Position numbers and translations under genes: made by a program. 5,996 nt of DNA, from the NCBI GenBank assembly GCA_002169115.2, contig NHJS02000021.1, positions 1-5,996 of the forward strand, in the 5' to 3' direction. The DNA is from a bacterium TMED221. Its GTDB lineage: Bacteria > Actinomycetota > Acidimicrobiia > Actinomarinales > Actinomarinaceae. This document shows, piece by piece, positions 1 to 5,996 of this stretch; position 1 is the stretch's first letter; each line of letters begins with the position of its first letter. The notes under the pieces are model-generated. The model worked only from the letters and a program-made list of their open reading frames with translations, was not told the origin of the DNA and made no database searches.

Positions 1-224
1 TTAATTTCAGCATTCAAGAATGTGAAGAACTGCTTTCTTTATACTCTGATAAAAATAGGTCTAGTAAGGAAGTAAAAGCTCTTACTTTGGATAAGATTTC
101 AGAAATAGACGCTAAACTTATTGAACTTAAAGACCTTAGACGCCAACTTAGCTTTTTGGCAAATAATTGTAAGGGAAACGATCGGCCTGAATGCCCAATT
201 TTAGAAGCATTATCAAATGTTTAA
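1..224 (+). CDS. cueR: MerR-family copper-responsive regulator, C-terminal part (CueR/HmrR-like)
   Basis: This is the 3' part of a gene that begins before the window. The frame starts at base 3 and runs 73 codons to TAA at 222-224. The visible protein is the dimerisation helix and metal-binding loop of a CueR/HmrR regulator: an 'EECEELLSLYSD' segment, a long helix with 'KISEIDAKLIELKDL', then the loop C-K-G-N-D-R-P-E-C-P-I-L. The two cysteines (codons 168-170 and 192-194) have the C-x7-C spacing of the Cu(I) ligands Cys112 and Cys120 of E. coli CueR. Proteins of this family sense cytoplasmic Cu(I)/Ag(I) and distort promoters of copper efflux genes to activate them. The DNA-binding helix-turn-helix is outside the window. 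The protein stops shortly after the loop and lacks the Cys/His-rich tail of E. coli CueR, more like HmrR. It converges on the chemosensory operon and is probably unrelated to it. A related MerR sensor such as a Zn or Au regulator is less likely given the loop. Confidence 0.88.
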   Translation, partial: NFSIQECEELLSLYSDKNRSSKEVKALTLDKISEIDAKLIELKDLRRQLSFLANNCKGNDRPECPILEALSNV

Positions 225-242
225 GAGTATTTAATAATAAAA
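225..242. other. 18-bp convergent intergenic gap
   Basis: This is the gap between the cueR-like stop (222-224) and the cheB stop (243-245, minus strand). It is AT-rich, with only two G and no C. The only symmetry is a 5-bp-arm AAATT-A-AATTT around 240-250, too tight to form a terminator hairpin, and there is no G+C stem followed by a T run on either strand. Termination for both transcripts is either factor-dependent or takes place inside the opposing gene. Confidence 0.6.
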
Positions 243-1235
243 TTAAATTTCTTGTAAGCTTAAAATGTCAGTAATTTGTTCTAGACTAAGAACGCAGTTA
301 GCGGCCCCTATTTCTAGAGCGGCTTTGGGCATGCCGTAAACTTCTGAAGTTTCTTCATTCTGCGTTATGGTAAAAGCTCCGGAATTTTTTAATGAATTTA
401 ATCCTTCTGCTCCATCCGAACCCATACCAGTGAGTAAAATGGCTAAAAGATTTGTTTTTTTTATTCTAGCTGCTGAATTAAAAAGCACATCTACACTTGG
501 ACAGTGGCCTTTTATCTTCTCGTCAGTTCCCCTGTTCAAAAAATAATCTGATCCAGTTTTGCTTATCTCCATGTGGTTAAACCCATCTGCAATGTAGATA
601 GAATTTGGAACAACCTTCTCATGACCAATAAATCTTTTTACTTTAAGTGTTGTAATTCTCTGTAATCGCTCACAGTAACGAACCATAAATTCAGGTTGCA
701 TATGTAGAACTAGTAATATTGGTGGCATATTGGGCTTAAGCTCGCCAATGATCTGCTTAAGGGCTTCAGGCCCACCAGTTGACGCTCCTAATAAAATTAA
801 ATCGTATGTAATAGAAGTTTCAACTTTCCCTAAATCCATAAAGTTTTGCTGGCTACTACGGTTGAAGACCTTAATAATTTCGGAAAGCTGATTTTTAAAA
901 AAATCTCTACTACTATTTCTCTCTACTTTTCTAAAGATTATGATATCTTTTTGTATTTTTAAAAGTCGTTTAAGCTTACCCAAATTATTATCGGAGTGAA
1001 AAATTATTATTTTTTTTATCCCAGTATTTTTGCAAAAATCTTTAAGATCATTAAAACTCTCAAAGTTTTTTGAAGTGTCTATTAGGCAAAAATCTATCTT
1101 AAAATTTTCCAGCCGTTTACTATTTATCGATGATGCTACTTTGAAACTACCAAGCCATTTTTCTGTCAAAAGCTCATTAGCGTAACTGCGAGTGACGGCT
1201 TCATTAGAAATAAATGCTATGGAATAATCTGACAT
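243..1235 (-). CDS. cheB: CheB-type protein-glutamate methylesterase with degenerate receiver domain
   Basis: A 330-residue protein that should remove methyl groups from (and deamidate) chemoreceptor glutamates, opposing CheR. The C-terminal catalytic domain (about 143-330) is clear: nucleophile Ser152 in 'GASTGG', His178 in 'LVLHMQ', Asp274 in 'GMGSDGAEG'. The Ser-His-Asp spacings (26 and 96 residues) equal those of enteric CheB (Ser164, His190, Asp286). The 'HCPSVDVLF' segment (244-252) and 'GMPKAA' (301-306) are also family-typical. Residues about 4-125 have receiver length and the right place, but the acidic pair of 'VDDSALMR' is replaced ('ISNEAVTR', Ser10-Asn11). Asp53 may occupy the phosphoacceptor position, yet the usual M-P after it is absent, and the Lys-Pro near the end is Lys103-Val104. 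Phosphorylation control is therefore doubtful. This is the last gene of the minus-strand operon, 14 bp after cheR. The start fits because beta strand 1 begins at once. Upstream sequence has no clear Shine-Dalgarno. Confidence 0.93.
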   Translation of the reverse strand: MSDYSIAFISNEAVTRSYANELLTEKWLGSFKVASSINSKRLENFKIDFCLIDTSKNFESFNDLKDFCKNTGIKKIIIFHSDNNLGKLKRLLKIQKDIIIFRKVERNSSRDFFKNQLSEIIKVFNRSSQQNFMDLGKVETSITYDLILLGASTGGPEALKQIIGELKPNMPPILLVLHMQPEFMVRYCERLQRITTLKVKRFIGHEKVVPNSIYIADGFNHMEISKTGSDYFLNRGTDEKIKGHCPSVDVLFNSAARIKKTNLLAILLTGMGSDGAEGLNSLKNSGAFTITQNEETSEVYGMPKAALEIGAANCVLSLEQITDILSLQEI

Positions 1236-1249
1236 GGTTCAATTTTATT

Positions 1250-2071
1250 TCAAATTCTTTTTCTATAGATCCCATTACCTAATTGTTCGAACTTGTGGTC
1301 TTTGGAATTTAATACTTCTGCATCGCCTAAAAATATGAATCCACCTTCTTCAAGTGATTTGAATATTTTATTTTCAGCGGCTAGCCTACTTTCTTTATTT
1401 AAATAAATTAAAATGTTACGACAAAATATGATGTGAAATTTATTTTTGAAGGGAAAAGTTTTTGAATTCAAATTGAGTTCCTTAAAATTGGCCTCTTTTC
1501 TTACTTTCTCTTTAAAACGCAGTTTTCCGTCGCTTTCCTGTTCCGTATATTCTAAAATTCTTTGGTAGATAATTTTATCAATCCTTTTCGTTTCATAAAT
1601 TCCTTTTGAGGCAACCTTCAGTGACTTTCTTGAAATATCAGTAGCCATAATGCCACAAGTGATTTCCCAATACTCATCACCAAAGTACTCCATTAATGAA
1701 ACAAGGATTGAATAAGCTTCTTCGCCAGTAGAACATCCGGCACTCCAAATTCTCAAATCAATAATGTTTTTATAGTTCATATGAGCGAGGCACTCAGGGA
1801 TTACTTCGCATTTTAAGGCTTCAAATTGACGATTATTTCTAAAGAAATTTGTGTGAGGAATTAAAAAAATATCGAGTAAATCAAGTATTTTATGATCTTG
1901 AAAATCATATCTATGTTTATTTAAGAAATCTGCTAAGTCCAATATTTTATTTATTTCTTTAAACTTATTTAACTCCGAAAGAGCAATTGGCTTGAGATTT
2001 TCTGAAAGATCAAGCCCAAAGAATTTATTGGTGAATTGTATTAAGGCACGAGTTTCGTTTTCAGTTAGCAT
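1250..2071 (-). CDS. cheR: CheR-type chemoreceptor protein-glutamate O-methyltransferase
   Basis: A 273-residue cytoplasmic methyltransferase, the usual CheR length. It transfers methyl groups from S-adenosylmethionine to chemoreceptor glutamates for adaptation. Residues about 1-75 form the helical N-terminal domain, ending in the conserved 'TNFFRN' (74-79). The SAM-binding domain follows: motif I 'WSAGCSTGEEAYSI' (109-122), 'ATDIS' with acidic Asp145 expected to contact the SAM ribose, 'ASKGIYE' (154-160), the hallmark 'FCRNILIYL' (216-224), and 'GGFIFLGDAEVL' (243-254). In that last motif the common Leu-Gly-His-Ser-Glu is Leu-Gly-Asp-Ala-Glu. No TPR or pentapeptide-tether module is fused. 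The start lies 4 bp after the cyclase stop and the TGA stop lies 14 bp before cheB, so it is an internal operon gene. The only SD-like sequence, AGAG, is 13 bases upstream of the ATG, so translation probably depends on coupling to the upstream gene. It pairs functionally with the adjacent CheB. Confidence 0.95.
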   Translation of the reverse strand: MLTENETRALIQFTNKFFGLDLSENLKPIALSELNKFKEINKILDLADFLNKHRYDFQDHKILDLLDIFLIPHTNFFRNNRQFEALKCEVIPECLAHMNYKNIIDLRIWSAGCSTGEEAYSILVSLMEYFGDEYWEITCGIMATDISRKSLKVASKGIYETKRIDKIIYQRILEYTEQESDGKLRFKEKVRKEANFKELNLNSKTFPFKNKFHIIFCRNILIYLNKESRLAAENKIFKSLEEGGFIFLGDAEVLNSKDHKFEQLGNGIYRKRI

Positions 2072-2075
2072 CTAG

Positions 2076-4091
2076 TTATTTAGACTCTAAGGTCCAAGTT
2101 CCATCCCAATTGTCAGGAGAAGATTTTTCTAGCATTTTACATCGGGAGATATAAACGTCTGAAGGAGTTGATGGATATCCTCGATTAATTTCTAAAGGCT
2201 TTGATTTTTGAAAGTGTTTCAAGCCTGCGTTAAATTTTCCCTTGGTATAAGCTTCAAATCCTTTTTCAAAATGCTTTATTAGGTCGTTTTCTTCCTGTGA
2301 AGTATTTTCTACTTCATTAATTATTTCATAAACCGCAACGGGTGTTTCCTTTCCATAAACCTTTATCCGGTCAATAATTCTTATGCTAAATTGCCCCCGT
2401 GCATCTTTAGCAACGCTATCGCTTACTAAATTATCTATAAAGTATTGAGAACATGCGGTTTCCAATCTTGCGGCAATATTGACTGCGTCGCCTATCATAG
2501 TAAGGTCGACTCGCGCTTTTGCCGCACCTATATCACACAGAATTACATCTCCTGAGTTAAGACCCATTCTTACCTTTAAAGGGTCTTCTTTCATGATTGG
2601 ATCGCTATCATTTAATTCTTTAATGGCCTTTTGTATCTCTAGTATCGATAGCATACACTTGTCGTGATTTAGGTTGTCGCCTTCATCAAACCAAAAAGAC
2701 ATGCAGGCATCTCCCATAAATTTATCAATATCGCCATCATTCTTTGTAATAATTTCAGTTATACTTTCGAACATATTGTTAATTTGTGAGACAATTTCTT
2801 CGGGAGAATATCTTTCACAACGGCCTGTGAACTGAGCAATATCTAAAAAAAACACAATGGCTTGCCTTTTTTCGGCACGCGAAGGAAGAGATAACTCACT
2901 TAATACGGATTTTTCTAAAGCAGATTGAAATGAAGCTTTTGAAACATACCTTTGAAATTGGTCTCGTTCTCGCTCGGTTCTTATTTCAGCTAAAGTACGC
3001 TCTACTACTGCCGCTAGAGCCTCAGCAGTTGGTGGCGTCGCAACGGTATCTTTTGCGCCAGCATTTAAAGCCATCCTTCTATCGCCTTCGTTATCCTGAT
3101 CAACAAGACCGATGAATGCCAGATCTGAATTTGTATGTGCTGAGTTGCAAATTTTATCGACGTCAATGATAGACCCATCCTTAAGTGAAGTAGATGAGAT
3201 AATTAGATCGCTAGAGAACTTTTTCAGAAGCTTTTGTGCGTCACTTATCCCAGAGCAGGTTCTTGTAGAAAAACCTTGTTTATTGAGATAGTTTGCTATG
3301 TTTTCTGCCTGATACTCGTCCTCATCAATAATGAGGATTTTTTCTCTTAGAACAGACTGAAGCGCGAATGAGCGGTTTATTCTTTCAAGTAAGTCATCAA
3401 AGATCACTGGTTTTGGCATATACTCATCAACACCAGCAGCAAACCCTTTTTTCTGATCTTCGGCAGACTTAAGAGTGCTCGACATTATAATGTAGCAGTC
3501 TTGAGTAACTTTGTTGTTTCGGATCTCAGCACATGCTTCAAACCCATTCATGAATGGCATTTCTATATCGCAAATTACTAAGTCAGGTTTAGTTGATAGG
3601 GCTGTCTCAACACCCTCTTGCCCATCAAAAGCTTGCTCAACAATAAATCCTTTTTCTTTTAGAGGACTTACTAGGTTTTTATGTACTAATTTAGAGTCAT
3701 CTATCAAAAGAATTTTTTTTCTATGATCATTGAGGCGGTGGGCTTCTTCAATTATCAAATCTAATGAGCATGGCGCTTGAATGAACGAAGAGAAACTATT
3801 CAAAGCGTCCGCTTTTATAAGGTAATCAAAGGACAGAAAAATCACTTTGAGTTCTTTGAAAAAAATGCCTTTTAATTTTTTTCCAATATCAAAAAATATA
3901 TTTTCATTTACATCTGATTGTAAAACGAGCGTCGCATCTGGGTTTTCAGCTACTGCCCTTGGGATATTTTCGATTTCAAGGAATTTAATTTGTTCATCTA
4001 TTTCATCACTTGTAGAATTTAGAAATTTTTTTAAATCTTTATTTTCGATGCAGAAAATTAACACCGAATTTAAGGACCTGGTTGTGTTCAT
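2076..4091 (-). CDS. Multi-receiver response regulator fused to class III adenylate cyclase
   Basis: A 671-residue protein with no signal peptide or membrane segment. Order of parts: (1) residues about 8-122, a receiver-like fold lacking the acidic pair, phosphoacceptor (Gln58 approximately) and Lys (Ala106); (2) residues 126-243, an intact receiver with Asp131/Asp132, phosphoacceptor Asp175 in 'CDIEMP', Ser204 and Lys227-Pro228; (3) residues 250-368, a second receiver-like domain with Asp256/Glu257 but Ser300 at the phosphoacceptor place and Thr352 instead of Lys; (4) a charged helix, about 360-395; (5) a cyclase domain, about 408-590. The cyclase has metal-binding Asp417 ('FLDIAQFT') and Asp461 ('KFMGDA'), adenine-selecting Lys457 and Asp529, and transition-state Asn538 and Arg542 ('IGDAVNIAARLE'). 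This set predicts cAMP rather than cGMP synthesis. A helical, TPR-like tail (602-655) ends in a Trp-rich 'NWDGTWTLESK' (661-671), an ending I recognise from other class III cyclases. The gene overlaps cheA by 1 base, so CheA is the likely phosphodonor. I know no specific gene name for it. Confidence 0.92.
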   Translation of the reverse strand: MNTTRSLNSVLIFCIENKDLKKFLNSTSDEIDEQIKFLEIENIPRAVAENPDATLVLQSDVNENIFFDIGKKLKGIFFKELKVIFLSFDYLIKADALNSFSSFIQAPCSLDLIIEEAHRLNDHRKKILLIDDSKLVHKNLVSPLKEKGFIVEQAFDGQEGVETALSTKPDLVICDIEMPFMNGFEACAEIRNNKVTQDCYIIMSSTLKSAEDQKKGFAAGVDEYMPKPVIFDDLLERINRSFALQSVLREKILIIDEDEYQAENIANYLNKQGFSTRTCSGISDAQKLLKKFSSDLIISSTSLKDGSIIDVDKICNSAHTNSDLAFIGLVDQDNEGDRRMALNAGAKDTVATPPTAEALAAVVERTLAEIRTERERDQFQRYVSKASFQSALEKSVLSELSLPSRAEKRQAIVFFLDIAQFTGRCERYSPEEIVSQINNMFESITEIITKNDGDIDKFMGDACMSFWFDEGDNLNHDKCMLSILEIQKAIKELNDSDPIMKEDPLKVRMGLNSGDVILCDIGAAKARVDLTMIGDAVNIAARLETACSQYFIDNLVSDSVAKDARGQFSIRIIDRIKVYGKETPVAVYEIINEVENTSQEENDLIKHFEKGFEAYTKGKFNAGLKHFQKSKPLEINRGYPSTPSDVYISRCKMLEKSSPDNWDGTWTLESK

Positions 4092-5996
4092 TATTCCACT
4101 CCACTTTTCAAACTATCAGTGGCAATGGATAGTTTATTATCCAACTCGGCTATCAAAGCTTCCAAATCTACTGGTTTTTCATAAAAGTTGGAAACATTTA
4201 AATTTTCCAATCGGGAAAGTATGTTTTCTCTATCAACATGTCCTCCTGAGATAACGAAAACTGGTGTACTACTATAAATTGAACTTTTTCTTAAATTTTC
4301 AATAAGCTCATATCCATCCATTAGTGGCATCTGAATATCAACGAAAAATGCACTAAAGATAGTATTATCTGCAATTTTAAGAGCTTCAAATCCGTCTCCT
4401 GCTTCATCGGTATTGTAGCCATTAGTTTGTAGAAAATCACAAATTCTTTTTCTTTGCATATTTGAATCATCGACTACTAAAATCTTTGTCAAAGAACGCG
4501 CACTTGCAGTAGTGTCGGTTCCCTCAATTTTATCAGATAAGCTATTTTTTTCCTTATCTGGGTTATATTGAGCTAGTTCTAAAACATTTAATATTAAAAC
4601 TAGTTTACTATTGGATAGAATAGTGCAGCCAATGACAAAAGGAGCCGTTTCTATCAAATCTCCTATTTGCTTTAGTAATACGCTTTGTTGTCCTTGAACT
4701 TCGTCTACTATAACCCCAATTTTGTTTTCACCGTCGTTAAGAATAAGTAGAAATTTATTTTTTTTGTACTTAGGGTTCTTTGGGTATCCCAGAAAATCAG
4801 ATAAAAGCCGGGTCTGAACCAGTTCACCCCTGAAATTAAATACTAAAGTATCATTAATATTCTTTATATCAGTTTCTAAATTTACACTGATTATTTCTTC
4901 AACATTTAATGTCGGGAAAGCAAATTCATAACCGTTTTCAGAAACAAGTAAGATACCAACCACTGCTAGGGTAAGTGGTAGTCGTAATATTATTTTTGTA
5001 CCTTGATTAACTTTACTTTCAACTTTAATGGAACCTTGCATCTGACTGATAGATGTTCTTACGACATCCATTCCCACGCCTCTTCCAGATAATTCTGTCA
5101 CTTGCTCAGCTGATGAAAAACCTGGTTCGAATATTAGATCAAATATTTCCTTCTCGCTTAACTCAGCTGCCCTTTCTGTACTAAGCAATTTCTTTTCCAC
5201 CGCTTTTGCCGCAATTATTTTACTATCTATACCTTTGCCATCATCCTCAATCTCAATGATGGCATTTGAGCCAAGATAATAAGCGCTTAAATTTATCTGG
5301 CCAATTTCTGGTTTATTAATTGAAGTTCTTGCTTGACCTGATTCAATTCCATGATCTATCGAATTTCTAATTAAATGCAGAAGAGGGTCCGCCAGCTGAT
5401 TTATTAAAATCTTATCTAATTCTGTCTCGCCGCCCTTAATTTTTAACTCAACTTTTTTTCCAATTTGCCTCGCAATGTCTCTAACCTGAGCTGGAAATCT
5501 ATTGAATAGGTTAGAAATGGGTAGCATCCTAAAATTCATAGCTCCGCTTTGTAGCCGAGAACTTAAAACCTCCAAATCTTCAATATTTTTTTGTAAATTT
5601 GCATTATGAATTGAGACTTTTTCTAAACCCATAGATATGTCGGTTTGATATTTTGATATTAAAGATTGCGGGTTATCCTCATCATTATTTTCTACTTTTC
5701 CCCTTGGATTAGCATTGCTATTTTTGGAAATGATTTTTGAATTAATTTCAGATAGTTCTAAAGAGAATTCCTTATTTAATGCAGTTATGTCTTGGTTAAT
5801 TTGCTCAAGAGCAGCAGCAAGTAGCTTTTGGTCGTTATCAAGTCTAATCCTGCTAATGTAGACTTCTGACGATGTGTTGAGTACGGTATCAAGTTTTTCA
5901 GCTGAAACCTTTATAGATTCTTCTCTAACAATATTGTTTGGAACGCTAGTTTTAGAGTCAGAAGCTTTTGATCTACTTGGTTTTTCTTCAGCTTTC
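4091..5996 (-). CDS. cheA: Hybrid CheA chemotaxis histidine kinase with C-terminal receiver, 5' end outside window
   Basis: The open frame runs through the window edge at 5996, giving 634 visible residues. The Met at 5632 is internal, not the start. In order (residues from the first complete codon): a charged linker; P3-type dimerisation helices from about 28 ('IKVSAEKLDTVLN', then 'VYISRIRL'), interrupted by an Asn/Lys/Asp-rich stretch at about 88-115; the ATP-binding P4 domain with N box 'HLIRNSIDHG' (207-216), G1 'DDGKGID' (251-257), 'FEPGFSS' (289-295) and G2 'GRGVGMDVV' (304-312); a CheW-like P5 domain, about 340-480; and a receiver, about 504-625, with Asp509/Asp510, phosphoacceptor Asp553 ('VDIQMP'), Ser583 and Lys607-Pro608. 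All look functional. The phosphotransfer (P1/Hpt) domain, with the histidine, must lie beyond 5996. The kinase should join receptors through CheW and phosphorylate its own receiver and the downstream cyclase. The long P3 insert and C-terminal receiver recall ChpA/PilL-type kinases rather than flagellar CheA. The TAA stop overlaps the next ATG. Confidence 0.95.
   Translation of the reverse strand, partial: KAEEKPSRSKASDSKTSVPNNIVREESIKVSAEKLDTVLNTSSEVYISRIRLDNDQKLLAAALEQINQDITALNKEFSLELSEINSKIISKNSNANPRGKVENNDEDNPQSLISKYQTDISMGLEKVSIHNANLQKNIEDLEVLSSRLQSGAMNFRMLPISNLFNRFPAQVRDIARQIGKKVELKIKGGETELDKILINQLADPLLHLIRNSIDHGIESGQARTSINKPEIGQINLSAYYLGSNAIIEIEDDGKGIDSKIIAAKAVEKKLLSTERAAELSEKEIFDLIFEPGFSSAEQVTELSGRGVGMDVVRTSISQMQGSIKVESKVNQGTKIILRLPLTLAVVGILLVSENGYEFAFPTLNVEEIISVNLETDIKNINDTLVFNFRGELVQTRLLSDFLGYPKNPKYKKNKFLLILNDGENKIGVIVDEVQGQQSVLLKQIGDLIETAPFVIGCTILSNSKLVLILNVLELAQYNPDKEKNSLSDKIEGTDTTASARSLTKILVVDDSNMQRKRICDFLQTNGYNTDEAGDGFEALKIADNTIFSAFFVDIQMPLMDGYELIENLRKSSIYSSTPVFVISGGHVDRENILSRLENLNVSNFYEKPVDLEALIAELDNKLSIATDSLKSGVE
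4099..4102 (-). promoter_or_regulatory. Shine-Dalgarno GGAG of the receiver-cyclase gene
   Basis: On the minus strand GGAG lies 7 bases before the ATG at 4091, inside the last codons of cheA. It is the only strong ribosome binding site among the visible gene starts of this operon and supports the ATG that overlaps the cheA stop in TAATG. Confidence 0.7.

Noticed and set aside
1..245. Functional link between the copper regulator and the chemosensory operon
   Set aside because: The genes converge and share no promoter region, so adjacency alone gives no evidence of co-regulation.
225..265. Possible bidirectional terminator between the convergent genes
   Set aside because: Only very short AT palindromes are present (AAATT-A-AATTT near 240-250, TAAGCTTA inside cheB near 255-262). 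There is no stable stem with a T run.
2240..2870. Catalytic domain of the 671-residue protein as a GGDEF diguanylate cyclase or a guanylate cyclase
   Set aside because: No GGDEF motif is present. The metal aspartates, Lys457/Asp529 and Asn538/Arg542 match class III adenylate cyclases, and guanylate cyclases usually have Glu/Cys-type residues at the purine-selecting positions.
2479..4254. Four plus-strand open frames (2479-2667, 2930-3115, 3511-3726, 3847-4254)
   Set aside because: They lie antisense to the receiver-cyclase and cheA genes, whose domains are unmistakable across the same bases. The translations show no family motif and I see no ribosome binding sites that would support them.
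5630..5632. ATG at 5632 as the start of CheA
   Set aside because: The same frame stays open to the window edge and encodes the CheA dimerisation helix, so this Met is internal.
2930..5975. Recurrent GAAGCTTTTG (near 2933, 3229 and 5961) as a dispersed repeat
   Set aside because: The copies lie inside coding sequence in unrelated domains, share no extended flank, and such short AT-rich words recur by chance in a sequence of this composition.

Overview
The window is AT-rich (roughly one third G+C by eye) and almost fully coding. It looks like a piece of a proteobacterial chromosome. The evidence is a CueR/HmrR-type copper regulator tail and a chemosensory operon whose CheA resembles the large hybrid kinases of pilus or alternative-function (Chp/ChpA-like) systems. 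A marine, AT-rich alpha- or gammaproteobacterium is plausible, but the sequence does not settle the taxon.

Layout: bases 1-224 (+) hold the C-terminal 73 residues of a MerR-family copper regulator that starts outside the window. After an 18-bp convergent gap, everything else is one tightly packed minus-strand operon. Read in transcription order it is: a hybrid CheA histidine kinase with its own C-terminal receiver (5996 to 4091, 5' end outside the window); a 671-residue protein with three receiver-like domains fused to a class III adenylate cyclase and a helical tail (4091 to 2076); the CheR methyltransferase (2071 to 1250); and the CheB methylesterase (1235 to 243). Junctions are a 1-base TAATG overlap, a 4-bp gap and a 14-bp gap, so the four genes are very probably co-transcribed and partly translationally coupled. 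No gene-free stretch exceeds 18 bp. I see no RNA gene, mobile element, CRISPR array or convincing Rho-independent terminator.

How the genes may work together: CheA, CheR and CheB form the kinase and adaptation core of a chemoreceptor array. The unusual part is the output. The only effector in the window is not a CheY that binds a flagellar motor but a receiver-adenylate cyclase whose central receiver and cyclase active site both look intact. The simplest model is a receptor array that controls cAMP synthesis directly by phosphotransfer from CheA to the cyclase protein. Several receiver modules are degenerate (the first and third in the cyclase, and the one in CheB), so phosphate flow appears to be concentrated on two sites: the CheA C-terminal receiver and the cyclase's central receiver. 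Receptor, CheW and any CheY genes would lie beyond base 5996 or elsewhere.
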